This document shows, piece after piece, positions 52,101 to 62,301 of a stretch of 64,000 nucleotides of DNA. A program made the position numbers and the translations under genes. Within the stretch, counting starts at the first letter, position 1. Every line of letters begins with the position of its first letter. The stretch is taken from assembly GCA_012521105.1 (NCBI GenBank), contig JAAYNA010000122.1, positions 1 to 64,000 of the forward strand. Reading direction: 5' to 3'. Below the pieces are notes generated by a model. That model saw nothing but the letters and a program-made list of their open reading frames with translations, made no database searches and was not told where the DNA came from. This stretch comes from Clostridiaceae bacterium. Lineage in GTDB: Bacteria; Bacillota; Clostridia; DSM-8532.

Positions 52101-55100
52101 CTAGTCAATATATATCAAAGGTGCTGTTAAAATACCTAACTCTCTCAGCTGGTATTCATAGCTAAAAGAATTGCCTTTGGTGCGCCATGTAAAAGGCCCG
52201 TAATATTTCTCAAGCCTGTTGCAGTTGTGAAGCTGCCCGAACATATTAAACCTGTTCCCATACAGTGTTAATTCTATTGTATGGTTACCTGCCGATACAT
52301 AACCTAAATTCAGCCTATAGGGTGAAAATATTATATTACCTTTTATGGTATTATCCAACGCTACTTCTACAAGGGCTCCTTTGTACTGGGGCACCTCAAT
52401 TATCATATTACCTTCGGGTACATCTACATTTACAATGTAGGTGATATTACCGCCATAAAAACTTAGTCCCTGTCTTGTTATATCGCCAAAATATAAATGT
52501 TGTGCAGTTTTGGTAATAATGCTTTTATCACCTTTTACATATGTTCCAAAATTACCGGTAATATAGCACCATTCCAAATCGGTTTTTGCTCCAAAGGGAA
52601 TTTTCAGCACTAAATGGTTAATACCTTTTTTTATTCCGGGTAATTTCACAACATTAAAACATCTGTCTATGAAATAGCTGTTGCTTTTTCCTGTAATAAT
52701 TTCACTATTCCAGAACACAGTAATTCCATTCCCTTCAAAGGCAAGTTCTGCTTCATCAACATCCACTTCGGACTCAATTTCAAAATAGAGTTTCACTGTA
52801 TGAGGATATGTATTTTCACCGGCTGTAAGCCAGGGCTGAGGAAAACTATCGGTTCTGAGCGGAAGCCCCAGTTTCGTTCTGATATTATCGTCAATTCTGA
52901 GTATTTCTTCTTTTTCACAAACTTCTCCATCGTCTATCTGGTATTTTGCCATATCCAGCAATAACACATTCTTTTCAGACAGTCTGTATTCCCATGGGCC
53001 GTTCAAATATTTTTTATATAAGAAATTCTTTTTGAAAGTTAAATGACTCTCAAAAACCTGAGTAACATCATTTACCTCTGTTTTTACCAGCCGGTAAAGA
53101 AAACTGTCATGTTCATATGCAACCTGTTCAAAATATGTATTCCCGTTCTTTATATTTGCCTGTATCCTTTGTTTTTTGCCGGTAACAGTATCATAATGCC
53201 ATACTTCGTAACTTCCCTTAACACATAGGGTAAAAACTGTTTTTCCGGGTAATTTCAATGTTTCTGCAGGTTTACCGGGGGCAATAAACAACCATTTACA
53301 CTCACCTTCATCCCGTAATTGGTACAGGTAATTTTCATTTCTTGATTTATCCACATTAATGATATCCACCCGCCTGTAGAGTTCCAATGCATCCAATAAA
53401 TCATATTTTGAATTGTTTATAACATGTTGATTAAAACAGGAATAGTTAAATTTTTTATTACAATCACCGTCTATTATTTTGGGCAGATTACCTAAAAATA
53501 TAACTTTTCCACCCTTCTCCATGTGCCCTTTAAGTAAACTAATGGTACTTTCCCGAATGGTAATCAGCTCAGGAACAATCAGAACTTCATACTTCATATT
53601 GCCAATTTGAGTGTAATTACCTTCTGAGCCTTCATGCAATTCAGGTACCATTGATTCTGAAATAAAATCAAAATCAAAATTGGAAAACAAAAGCCAATTA
53701 ATAATATTTTCAAAATTCTCCTGCAGTCTCTTTCTCTTCTGTTTTGTCTGGCTGTTCGGGCCCCACATAAGCCAATAACTTTCTATTGGATGAATAACTC
53801 CAATGTTTACGTCGGGCACACCTCTTGTCATGCACACATTTACTCTTGAAAAATGGTCTTCTATTAAATGGTATTTTTTATACCATGGAGAATGGGCATC
53901 AATAGGAGAAGGATAATCTCTTTTTGATTCGCCACCCATACCCATCCAGCTAAGGTGTGGTACCCTTACACTGACACCCATTGCTGCCTGCCAGTCACCC
54001 TGAAGCTTGTGGCCCCTGAAATCAAAGTCCCAGTTCGTAACACCATATAATTCGCTTAGAACACCAGGTTTTCCATATTGCCTGGCCGCACTCTGAGCCT
54101 GTTTAACAGTACTGTACTCGTAACGGTTTGCCAATATATCAACTCCGGGAAGATCGAAACTACGATAGGATCTCATAGCTTCACCAAGGGATCTGGTTTG
54201 AGATTCAAGTGTATCTTCGGCCATCATATGTCCTGTTAGCATAATATTATGCTCTCTGCACCATTTCCCAAGTGTATCTGCAAAGGAGGAGGCGAATAAT
54301 TCGGCTATATGTTCGTGATACCAGTACCTTATACGGGAAACTTTATTATCCTCAAGCTCCCAGAATATTTCAGGAAGGTTATCAAGAAAACTGCATTTGA
54401 ACCTTTGTTTAAAAGATTCTTCGAAAGTGTCGGTGTATGGAATGCCTACTTCCTGTTTACTGTATGGATCGGCCAGGTTTTGTTTCAGTACAAACTGGGG
54501 CTCATCGGTAAAAATGGCAGGTACCGACTTTGAAAATTCCTCACCTAAAACTTTATAATACCTTTCATGGGTAACTTCGATGAATTTTTTAATAGCTTCC
54601 CGGTTAAGTGTATCCACATAGGCCTGATTATTGAACCAGGATAAATCTCCGGACACTATCCTGTATGCATACCAGGTATCACCATCGGTGTCATCATCGT
54701 TACTTTTTATTCTTTTAAATGAGTGAAGGTATCCATTCTTAATTTTAACTTTATATTTAGCAAGTAAAGTAAGGGACCCGTCTATTCCAAGGCGGTTTTC
54801 CCGGGGTATTCCCCGCTCATAATAACCATCTTCATGTAAATATGGTGAAAAAAGAAGATATCTGCTTCTAAAGTCATGGTTTTTTGTAACAAAACCGCCT
54901 CCAAAACCAGAGGGCCATTTATCTTCGTCATAAAGCCAGGTTAACATATCCAGCTCTTTGGCTTTTATATTGCATTTCTTAACATATTCCATGAATTCAT
55001 CGCTTAAATAAGGAGTATTAAGACCTATTCTTGAGTGAATATGAAAACCACCCATGCCCATTTCTTTAAAAATTTCTATCTGATGCTCCATTTCGCTCCA

Positions 55101-55205
55101 ATCAAGTTTTTTATTCCAGGCCCAAAAAGGAGTACATCGATATTCTGAAGTGGGGTTTTGAAAAAGGGAGTTATCAAATTCCTTTTTATTTTTTGGATAC
55201 AGCAT
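52101..55205 (-). CDS. Large glycoside hydrolase, GH106-like alpha-L-rhamnosidase
   Basis: A 1034-residue protein without a signal peptide. The N-terminal catalytic barrel has hallmark stretches TSEYRCTPFWAWNKKLDW, GMGGFHIHSRIGLNTPYLS and WLYDEDKWPSGFGGG, which I associate with GH106-type rhamnosidases; VPAIFTDEPQF and LTGHMMAEDTLESQTRSLG follow. A central helical/linker part and C-terminal beta-sandwich domains complete the usual length of about 1000. The enzyme would cut terminal L-rhamnose from imported oligosaccharides or glycosides. The ATG at 55205 with AAGGAGG eight bases before is chosen over the longer frame from 55277. It lies 135 bases after the response-regulator gene and may share its transcript. 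Rhamnose specificity is inferred from family resemblance. Confidence 0.78.
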   Translation of the reverse strand: MLYPKNKKEFDNSLFQNPTSEYRCTPFWAWNKKLDWSEMEHQIEIFKEMGMGGFHIHSRIGLNTPYLSDEFMEYVKKCNIKAKELDMLTWLYDEDKWPSGFGGGFVTKNHDFRSRYLLFSPYLHEDGYYERGIPRENRLGIDGSLTLLAKYKVKIKNGYLHSFKRIKSNDDDTDGDTWYAYRIVSGDLSWFNNQAYVDTLNREAIKKFIEVTHERYYKVLGEEFSKSVPAIFTDEPQFVLKQNLADPYSKQEVGIPYTDTFEESFKQRFKCSFLDNLPEIFWELEDNKVSRIRYWYHEHIAELFASSFADTLGKWCREHNIMLTGHMMAEDTLESQTRSLGEAMRSYRSFDLPGVDILANRYEYSTVKQAQSAARQYGKPGVLSELYGVTNWDFDFRGHKLQGDWQAAMGVSVRVPHLSWMGMGGESKRDYPSPIDAHSPWYKKYHLIEDHFSRVNVCMTRGVPDVNIGVIHPIESYWLMWGPNSQTKQKRKRLQENFENIINWLLFSNFDFDFISESMVPELHEGSEGNYTQIGNMKYEVLIVPELITIRESTISLLKGHMEKGGKVIFLGNLPKIIDGDCNKKFNYSCFNQHVINNSKYDLLDALELYRRVDIINVDKSRNENYLYQLRDEGECKWLFIAPGKPAETLKLPGKTVFTLCVKGSYEVWHYDTVTGKKQRIQANIKNGNTYFEQVAYEHDSFLYRLVKTEVNDVTQVFESHLTFKKNFLYKKYLNGPWEYRLSEKNVLLLDMAKYQIDDGEVCEKEEILRIDDNIRTKLGLPLRTDSFPQPWLTAGENTYPHTVKLYFEIESEVDVDEAELAFEGNGITVFWNSEIITGKSNSYFIDRCFNVVKLPGIKKGINHLVLKIPFGAKTDLEWCYITGNFGTYVKGDKSIITKTAQHLYFGDITRQGLSFYGGNITYIVNVDVPEGNMIIEVPQYKGALVEVALDNTIKGNIIFSPYRLNLGYVSAGNHTIELTLYGNRFNMFGQLHNCNRLEKYYGPFTWRTKGNSFSYEYQLRELGILTAPLIYID

Positions 55206-55340
55206 CACAGCAGCCTCCTTAATATAACCCTGAAGATAGCGGGTTCTATCTTTATATACGTTATAAATAATAAACAAGTTAAGTATTAAAACAACGAGAG
55301 AAACAGTTTGGCCAGTTCAATACACCATTGATGCCCATTT

Positions 55341-56969
55341 TCAGACAGAACTGTTTAAAATACTCATGCGATATTCGGTAGGTGTTATATTGTAATACTT
55401 TTTGAAACATTTGGTGAAATAGCTTTGGCTGGCATATCCTACCTGCTCTGTCACGTCGCTGATTTTTAAAGAACAGTCGGTTAAAAGCTCTGTTGCTTTT
55501 TTCATCCTTTGATTGGTCAGATACTCGATAAAAGTTTCCCCCGTCTTCTTTTTAAACATCTGTCGCAAATAATTTGGGCTTATATACAGCATTGAAGCCG
55601 CAATATCCAAATTAAAATCCACATTGCCTATGTTCTCTTCTGTTATGGATTTAAGTTTTTCAACAAAATCGTTGCTCTGCCCCTCTTTAAGCTGTGTAAT
55701 CTCGTTTATTGCCAATGCAACGAAATCCTGCAATAAATACATTAAATCAGATATTGAGTCTGCTTTTATAATTTTTTCATAGGGGCTTATATTCTGGTTA
55801 TATAAAAAGTAATCATCACCTTTTGACTCTTCCAGGTATCTTTGTATTGCCAAAACTATCTCTATAACATCTGCTTTTATAAAATTTGGCTTCATTACAA
55901 ACTTGTTTTTATAATATTCAAACAGTTTTTTTGTTTTTTTCATTGCTTCCTCTGAATTTCCGGTTTTTGTATATAGGATTATTTCCTTTAACAATGCTGA
56001 GGGTTTTTCATAAGTTCTTGCTTTATTTAAGAATATATCATCATAATTTATCAGTGTATTGGCTTCAATTGCAAAACTATATGTCATAGCTTCTTTTGCT
56101 TCACAGTAAGATACGGGTAGCTTCAAAATATCTTCATATATTTTACCCACCGATGCAAATATGGTAACGTTATAATAATTAGCCATAGCTTCTATAAGTT
56201 TTGACAAGCTTTTGTTTATATTCTGAAAAAACTGGCGTTTATGCTCATAACAACCGCACATAATAATACCTAACCGATAGTCGGAAATTCCGAAAATAAA
56301 GGTTCTTATATTCGTATCAAAAAGTTCACCTACAATATCGATCAGAAAAAAATGTATAAGTTCTTCCTTAGATAGGTTTCTATTTTCAGCCGCTTCGCTG
56401 CCGTTAATTTTTACTATTGCCACATTGTAAAAGTCAGCAGAAACATCTACTTGTAAAAAACTGCTTCTATGCAGGATTTCCTCATAAGATAATTGATTAG
56501 TAACCAAATCTACAAAAAATCTTTCTCTTAATATCGGCATACTCTCTTCTAACTTATTTTGCAAAACCCTAATATTATTAAAGAAATTTCTTCGCCTGTC
56601 TATGCTGTCCTTAACCTTCAACAATACGTCTGCCAATTGTTGAGGTAAAAAAGGTTTTAGTAAATAATCAGACACATCCAATCTCATAGCACTTTGCGCA
56701 TATGTAAATTCGTCATATCCGCTTATTATTATAAACGAAATATCCCGATTGTCCTTTCTTAATTTTTCTATTAACTGAATACCATCCATCTGGGGCATTA
56801 AAATATCGGTAATTACAATATCAGGCTCCTTTTCCTTATAAATATCCAGGGCCTGCAAGCCGTTTTTGGCATCACCCACTACTTCAAAATCAGGACTAAG
56901 CCTTTTAATGAAACTAACTATATTTTTTCTGATAATATCCTCGTCTTCCACAACAAGCACCTTATACAA
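55341..56969 (-). CDS. YesN-type response regulator with AraC domain, second copy
   Basis: A 542-residue response regulator. The receiver domain has VLVVEDE and the phosphorylation site in PDIVITDILMPQMDG; a long unassigned middle follows, and the C-terminal HTH pair contains LDIAASMLYISPNYLRQMFKK and ISDVTEQVGYASQSYFTKCFK. The frame opens at 57014 within the kinase gene, but a TTG at 56969 with AAGGAGG eight bases before gives the typical start MYKVLVVEDE and is preferred. It lies 13 bases after its partner kinase and between the rhamnosidase and the importer it likely controls. Confidence 0.88.
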   Translation of the reverse strand: MYKVLVVEDEDIIRKNIVSFIKRLSPDFEVVGDAKNGLQALDIYKEKEPDIVITDILMPQMDGIQLIEKLRKDNRDISFIIISGYDEFTYAQSAMRLDVSDYLLKPFLPQQLADVLLKVKDSIDRRRNFFNNIRVLQNKLEESMPILRERFFVDLVTNQLSYEEILHRSSFLQVDVSADFYNVAIVKINGSEAAENRNLSKEELIHFFLIDIVGELFDTNIRTFIFGISDYRLGIIMCGCYEHKRQFFQNINKSLSKLIEAMANYYNVTIFASVGKIYEDILKLPVSYCEAKEAMTYSFAIEANTLINYDDIFLNKARTYEKPSALLKEIILYTKTGNSEEAMKKTKKLFEYYKNKFVMKPNFIKADVIEIVLAIQRYLEESKGDDYFLYNQNISPYEKIIKADSISDLMYLLQDFVALAINEITQLKEGQSNDFVEKLKSITEENIGNVDFNLDIAASMLYISPNYLRQMFKKKTGETFIEYLTNQRMKKATELLTDCSLKISDVTEQVGYASQSYFTKCFKKYYNITPTEYRMSILNSSV

Positions 56970-56982
56970 TTCTTTTTCCTCC

Positions 56983-58794
56983 TTAATGGTCTGCGTAAAC
57001 AACAGGTAATACAATTATGGCTTTTGTTTCATTAAAGGGTTTGCTTACCAATCTGAGGCCATACTGCTGCCCATAAAACAGTTTTATACGTTCGTTGACA
57101 TTGAAGATTCCATATCCCTCAGCAGTTACCTTTTCTCCGTTTTCTAATTTCCTGTTTATACAGTTTAAAACCTCTTCATCAATTCCCGCACCGTTATCAT
57201 ATACAACCAGTTCAAGCTCTTTCCTGTTATTGACTACCGAAACGCTGATACTAATTTCTCCGGATCCATTTATTTTTTTAATACCATGGTATATTGAATT
57301 TTCTACAAGGGGCTGCAATATTAGCTTTATAACTGAAAATTCCATGGCTTCCTCGTCTACATTAAAAGAATATTGAAGTTTATCACCGAACATATATTTT
57401 TGAATGGCAAGATAATTTTCCACATGTCGAATTTCCTCCCTTAACGGTATTACTTCCTTCCCTTTGCTTAAGGCAACCCGGTAGAAATCCCCCAAACTTG
57501 ATGTTATATGGTAGATGTCTGTTTCTCCCCGATTGTAAGCCATCCATGTAACTGCTGAAAGTGTATTGTAAAGAAAATGCGGATTTATTTGAGACTGCAA
57601 GGCTTTTAATTCAGCTGTTCTTTTTAATTCCTGCTCTTCTTCCACTTTCTTTTTCTCTATTTCAAGCTCTTTTATTGACAGGTTCAAACGTTCAATCAGG
57701 TCTCTTATCTTAGAAATCATAAAGTTGAAACTCCTGCCGATTGTTCCAACCTCATTGTCACTTGTATACGAACACCGAACATTAAAATTGCCTGCGGTAA
57801 CTTTATTTATAGTACTTTCAACAACTTTCAAAGGTTTTACTATTGCTTTACTTATAAGAACAGAGGCCACCATGCTCACCGTGACACCGGCAAGAGATAT
57901 AATTAATATATAATTCTTCAGATTATTAGTGCTTTCTAATAAAGTATCCTCAGGTTGAGCATTAACAATTATCCAGGGCACAACCTCAAGATGCTGATAG
58001 GTTAAAATAAAACCATTATTGTTCAGAAATCCCCCTTCCCCGCCTGGAATAATTTTATCCAGAACTTTTTTATCCGAAATAATTCTTTCTGCTGTTTTAG
58101 AGTCGGTACTAACTAATAAATTGCCCGATTCGTTAATCAGAAAAACCTCGTTATTGATATCTATTTTTATACTCTCCAAATAATTTCTCATCTCTGCCAC
58201 GTCAATAAATATCACCATGTACAGCCACTGGCTGTACCCTTCTATCTGATATTTCATGGCCATTGGGATGAAGGATGATTTGCTTTGAAAAATCTCATTT
58301 GGCCCTGAATTACCCAAATATAAGCCTGAAAAATCCGGCCGGTTTAAATGTTTATATATACTTGACCGTTCAAAAGAGAAATCAGGTCTTATAAAGTTAT
58401 TATGATCGTAAAAATCACCCTTTGGCGTGTAAATATAAACAGATGATATAAAATCTTCAGTCCGTTCAACTTCCGATAATATTCTTGCAATATTGGTCAA
58501 AGCAATTCCGTAATTTGCCTGTTCAACAACGAGAAAATTATACAATTCACTGGTAATTTGGGTATTATATTTAAGATCAAAAAAGCATTTAATTAAATCC
58601 TTTATCCCTTTATCATAAAAAATGGCATCCTGCCTGGTAGTTCTGATCGAATGCAGATAGTATTCCTTTGTTATATCATTACATGCGTAATGGTAAAATA
58701 AACAGGATACAACCGCAAGTGTGGCTATAATTAATAATATACTGGTAATGATAATCCTTATACCAAATTTGGTGTTTTTTATTATATGTATCAT
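56983..58794 (-). CDS. YesM-type sensor histidine kinase, second copy
   Basis: A 603-residue membrane kinase. Membrane segments lie at about 12-33 and 294-316 around an external domain of about 260 residues. The HAMP-type linker has VVESTINKVTAGNFNVRCSY, the phosphoacceptor His is in LQSQINPHFLYNTLSAVTW, and the ATPase domain has LQPLVENSIYHGIK, DNGAGID and GYGIFNVNERI. The ligand is unknown, but the neighbours suggest a rhamnose-containing oligosaccharide. GGGGGCTGG precedes the ATG. Confidence 0.9.
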   Translation of the reverse strand: MIHIIKNTKFGIRIIITSILLIIATLAVVSCLFYHYACNDITKEYYLHSIRTTRQDAIFYDKGIKDLIKCFFDLKYNTQITSELYNFLVVEQANYGIALTNIARILSEVERTEDFISSVYIYTPKGDFYDHNNFIRPDFSFERSSIYKHLNRPDFSGLYLGNSGPNEIFQSKSSFIPMAMKYQIEGYSQWLYMVIFIDVAEMRNYLESIKIDINNEVFLINESGNLLVSTDSKTAERIISDKKVLDKIIPGGEGGFLNNNGFILTYQHLEVVPWIIVNAQPEDTLLESTNNLKNYILIISLAGVTVSMVASVLISKAIVKPLKVVESTINKVTAGNFNVRCSYTSDNEVGTIGRSFNFMISKIRDLIERLNLSIKELEIEKKKVEEEQELKRTAELKALQSQINPHFLYNTLSAVTWMAYNRGETDIYHITSSLGDFYRVALSKGKEVIPLREEIRHVENYLAIQKYMFGDKLQYSFNVDEEAMEFSVIKLILQPLVENSIYHGIKKINGSGEISISVSVVNNRKELELVVYDNGAGIDEEVLNCINRKLENGEKVTAEGYGIFNVNERIKLFYGQQYGLRLVSKPFNETKAIIVLPVVYADH

Positions 58795-58962
58795 ATAACC
58801 AGCCCCCGTTTATCTTCTAAACATATAGCAACCCCTGACCATTCTATCTTTAGCAGACTACCAGTTCATCAAAGCAAAACAACCTGCGGGAGCATTATGC
58901 TACCAGGACTTGTATGTTACAGGTAATTCCATCACACTTCTACAAGGTTCTTCCAATACCAT

Positions 58963-58990
58963 ATTATATCTTTATGTATACCAAAGTAAA
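58963..58990 (-). promoter_or_regulatory. Probable promoter of the second YesM/YesN unit
   Basis: On the minus strand TTTACT (58990-58985) and TATAAT (58968-58963) are 16 bases apart, between the permease stop and the kinase start. No other promoter is obvious in 58795-59000. Confidence 0.5.
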
Positions 58991-59000
58991 GAGTATTCTG

Positions 59001-59840
59001 CTATTCTTTTACGGCACCTGCTGTCAACCCCGAAATAAACTGCCTGTTTGTAAAAATATAGAGAATTAGTATTGGTACAATAGCCAACGAGGCCCCTGCA
59101 AGCATAATATGCCACTCTGCAGCAGCATTCATTGAATATTTTAGTTGAACCACCGCCACAGTTATAGGCATTAAATCAGGATTGGAAATAGTCATTATAA
59201 GCCCGATTAAATAATCATTCCACGCATACCGAAAAGCAAACAGGGCAATTACCCCAAGAATCGGCCGGATTAAAGGGATAATAATTTTATAAAAAATTGT
59301 AAGATAACTGCATCCCTCCAGATATGCAGCCTCATCCATTGAAACCGGGATGCTTTTAACAAATCCTACAGTTAAAAAAACATTGGTTGCCTGGCTGCCT
59401 GTTAATGCAAGAGCCAACCCCAGGAAACTTTTTGTTAACCCTATTTTATGAAATAATATATATATGGGATAAATAGACACCGCACCTAACGATATAAACA
59501 TCATTGCCAAATATGATGATATCAGTATTTTTTTGCCGGGAAAGGTATGCCGTGCAAATATATACCCAGCCATAGATGAAGTCAAAAGAGCAACAATCAT
59601 TGATATACCGCTGATTAATATACTGTTAATACTGTATTGAAGAAAATTAGACTGAAGATATGCCTGTGCATAGTTTGAAAACATCCACTTCTTTGGTAAA
59701 AAGCTGCCTCCGGAGGTCAGCTCCCAATTGGTTTTAAATGAACCCAATAATGTATATAGAATCGGATAAACAGTAAAAATCAATATTATACCGATAAAAA
59801 CCCATTTTATTATGTTAATACAGGCTTTAGTAAGCTTCAT
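59001..59840 (-). CDS. CUT1 sugar ABC importer permease (MalG-like)
   Basis: A 279-residue permease with six membrane segments. The EAA loop is MDEAAYLEGCSYLTIFYKII and the C-terminus QFISGLTAGAVKE is typical of MalG-like subunits. It is the last gene of a binding protein-permease-permease unit and starts 18 bases after its partner. AGGAG lies nine bases before the ATG. Confidence 0.91.
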   Translation of the reverse strand: MKLTKACINIIKWVFIGIILIFTVYPILYTLLGSFKTNWELTSGGSFLPKKWMFSNYAQAYLQSNFLQYSINSILISGISMIVALLTSSMAGYIFARHTFPGKKILISSYLAMMFISLGAVSIYPIYILFHKIGLTKSFLGLALALTGSQATNVFLTVGFVKSIPVSMDEAAYLEGCSYLTIFYKIIIPLIRPILGVIALFAFRYAWNDYLIGLIMTISNPDLMPITVAVVQLKYSMNAAAEWHIMLAGASLAIVPILILYIFTNRQFISGLTAGAVKE

Positions 59841-59858
59841 TCAATATAACTCCTTTTA

Positions 59859-60773
59859 TTAGTAAATATCATCCAGTTTTTTTGAAATTCTCAGGTATAA
59901 AACCGTAATAACCCCCACAATACAAGCAGATATGACACTTACTGCCGCCCCATATCCGTATTGAGGCATAAATGTTGCAGTATCGGATGCGCTAACAGGA
60001 AAATACAGTGAATAAACATACAGGGACATTACATTTGTTTTCCCAAAAGGTCCTCCCCCTGTTAACACAAGAATATTCGACATGTCCTGAAATGCAGTTA
60101 TTAATGCAAGCATTAATATGACTTTCAGCATAGGCCCAAGCATTGGAACAGTAATATAGAATAATCTTTGAAAACTGTTTGCTCCGTCTATTGCTCCGCT
60201 TTCATAAATCTCATCCGGAATGCCTTGTAACCCTGCCAGAAAATAAACCATATAATTACCTAACCCTGCCCAAACACTAACTATTATCGTTGACAGCATG
60301 GCATATTTGCTGCCAAGCCAGTTAACAGGTGAATCTACCAACCCTATATTTAATAACAATCGGTTTACTTCACCGTTATATACATTAAGCAGCAGGTAAA
60401 AAACCAATGACATTACTGCAGAACTTATAATAGTAGGACTGAATATTAAAGCCTGCAGCGCACCATGTATTTTTGATTTTCTATTCAGAATAAGAGCCAG
60501 AATAAATGCTAATGGTAAAATAATGAGAATTTTTCCACCGGCATAAATAAAAGTATTTTTTACAGCATTTAAAAACAAGGGATCTCTCTTAAAGGCTCTG
60601 ATAAAATTGTCCAGCCCTATAAATCTTGGATTATTAAAACCATTGTAATCAAAAAAGACATACCTTAAAGCCCACATAATGGGGTATACCGATAATACAG
60701 CAAAAATCAGCAGGCTGGGGAACAGCATTAAATAAATCTGAAAATATGTGCTTGCTTTACTTTGCCGCCACAT
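59859..60773 (-). CDS. CUT1 sugar ABC importer permease (MalF-like)
   Basis: A 304-residue permease. Six or so membrane segments, the first reading IYLMLFPSLLIFAVLSVYPI; the EAA loop is YESGAIDGANSFQRLFYITV. This importer belongs to a shorter, more classic MalFG-like group than the two LplBC-type pairs elsewhere in the window. AAGGGGG precedes the ATG. Confidence 0.91.
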   Translation of the reverse strand: MWRQSKASTYFQIYLMLFPSLLIFAVLSVYPIMWALRYVFFDYNGFNNPRFIGLDNFIRAFKRDPLFLNAVKNTFIYAGGKILIILPLAFILALILNRKSKIHGALQALIFSPTIISSAVMSLVFYLLLNVYNGEVNRLLLNIGLVDSPVNWLGSKYAMLSTIIVSVWAGLGNYMVYFLAGLQGIPDEIYESGAIDGANSFQRLFYITVPMLGPMLKVILMLALITAFQDMSNILVLTGGGPFGKTNVMSLYVYSLYFPVSASDTATFMPQYGYGAAVSVISACIVGVITVLYLRISKKLDDIY

Positions 60774-60829
60774 TAAGCTTAACCCCCTTCAATTCTTAGA
60801 ATCATCCAATGTTACATGTACACATCTAT

Positions 60830-60862
60830 TGGAACGCGATTATTAATTTTAACCGCGTTCCA
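60830..60862 (-). promoter_or_regulatory. Hairpin between binding-protein and permease genes
   Basis: TGGAACGCG (60830-60838) and CGCGTTCCA (60854-60862) form a perfect nine-base stem with a 15-base loop, 14 bases after the binding-protein stop and without a T tract. Confidence 0.6.
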
Positions 60863-60876
60863 GGTATGTATTAATA

Positions 60877-62301
60877 CTATTTGCTAAAAACCGCAGCAGG
60901 ATTTTTAGGATCAAAATCAGGATACTTTATTTCTTTTACCATCCCATTCTCTATAGCATTGTCTAACGCCTTATTATAACGCTCTGTTAAATCCTTTAAT
61001 GTGCTGTCAAAATCTTTTTCAATACCAAAAATTAATTCAGCAAACACGTCATACATTGCTTTTCCTTCGGGAACAATATTGCTCATATCAGAGGGTGCGG
61101 GCGGCCAGATTTTATCGTCGGAAGTGAAAGCTAAATTTGGTCTTTTAGCAATGGTAGCAGGTTGTTGTGTGATTTTATCCAGTACGCTTTTCACTGTTAC
61201 ATTTCCAAGCCCTTTTTCATGATAACCCTTCAAAACCTCATCGCTATATAATTCGGTCATAACCTTCCACGCTTTATCCTTGTTCTTAGAACCCGAATTC
61301 ATCAAAAACCACCTGCCGGCCAGCAGCATGTGCTGTGAACCTTTAACCGTTCCGTCAATTGTTGGCAGCTGGGCCACATCCCAGTCTTCGGTAGTTGGGA
61401 ACTGGCTTTCATATACGCCGGGTTCCGAGTGGGTCCATGATATATACATACCAATTTTTCCATTAGCAAATTGACTTCTGAGCGGATCAATATCCAGCGA
61501 TTCGCAGCCCGGAAAGGCACCGCCATTGGTGAACATTTTTTGGTAAGCCTGCAGGATCGGCTTATATGGCATAAAATCATACCTGCCGGTTGTAAAATCA
61601 TATCCTCTGTAATTGCCCCCGCTTCTCATAAGAATAAAGTCTATAGAGCGGTTTAATCCGCCGGATGGACTCTTCAGATTCTGAGCAAACCCATAAATAC
61701 CTTCGCTTTTAAGTTTTTCGGATATAATGATTGCCGTTTCAGCCATTTCATCAACTGTTCTGGGTACTTCAGCTATACCTGCTTTTTCAAAAATACCTTT
61801 ATTATAAATAAGTCTGGCTGTTGTACCTATTGCAGGCAAAGAATATATTTTCCCGTTATACATGTTAATACCTTCAAGGAAACTGTCTTCACCAAACCGG
61901 GCTTTCATTTCGTCAGTAAGATACTCATCCAATGGTTCGAATTTGCCCTGACCAATAAACTTAGAATAAATGCTTCCGCCATCAAAAAGAATATCGGGAG
62001 CTTCGTTTGTTGCAAAGGCTATTTCAACAGCTTGTTCAAAGTTTTCAGTATAAATCTTATACTCAACATTAATATCAGAATAATCCTCATTTATCTTTTG
62101 TATTACCGAATTCATATAATCTGCGTCATGTCTATTTAATGTCCATATTGTAACAATGGCAGGTTCAGTATTATTATTCGCCTGCTCTTCCCGCTGTTCA
62201 TGCTGTGATTTTGTGTCACTCGAAATGTCGCAACCTGTCATGGTTACTATCAGCAATGAAGCAAGTACCAAATAGCAAAGAATTTTTAATACGGGTTTCA
62301 T
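60877..62301 (-). CDS. Sugar-binding lipoprotein (family 1) of a CUT1 importer
   Basis: A 474-residue extracellular binding protein. The signal peptide ends in VTMTGC with lipidated Cys24, followed by a Gln/Glu-rich spacer. Family 1 stretches include NEAPDILFDGG, the region IYSLPAIGTTARLIYNK and GKIGMYISWTHSEPG. First gene of the importer unit; AGGAGG lies ten bases before the ATG. A TATAAT lies upstream near 62340, but no convincing -35 accompanies it. The next gene upstream (62520) belongs to another system. Confidence 0.9.
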   Translation of the reverse strand: MKPVLKILCYLVLASLLIVTMTGCDISSDTKSQHEQREEQANNNTEPAIVTIWTLNRHDADYMNSVIQKINEDYSDINVEYKIYTENFEQAVEIAFATNEAPDILFDGGSIYSKFIGQGKFEPLDEYLTDEMKARFGEDSFLEGINMYNGKIYSLPAIGTTARLIYNKGIFEKAGIAEVPRTVDEMAETAIIISEKLKSEGIYGFAQNLKSPSGGLNRSIDFILMRSGGNYRGYDFTTGRYDFMPYKPILQAYQKMFTNGGAFPGCESLDIDPLRSQFANGKIGMYISWTHSEPGVYESQFPTTEDWDVAQLPTIDGTVKGSQHMLLAGRWFLMNSGSKNKDKAWKVMTELYSDEVLKGYHEKGLGNVTVKSVLDKITQQPATIAKRPNLAFTSDDKIWPPAPSDMSNIVPEGKAMYDVFAELIFGIEKDFDSTLKDLTERYNKALDNAIENGMVKEIKYPDFDPKNPAAVFSK

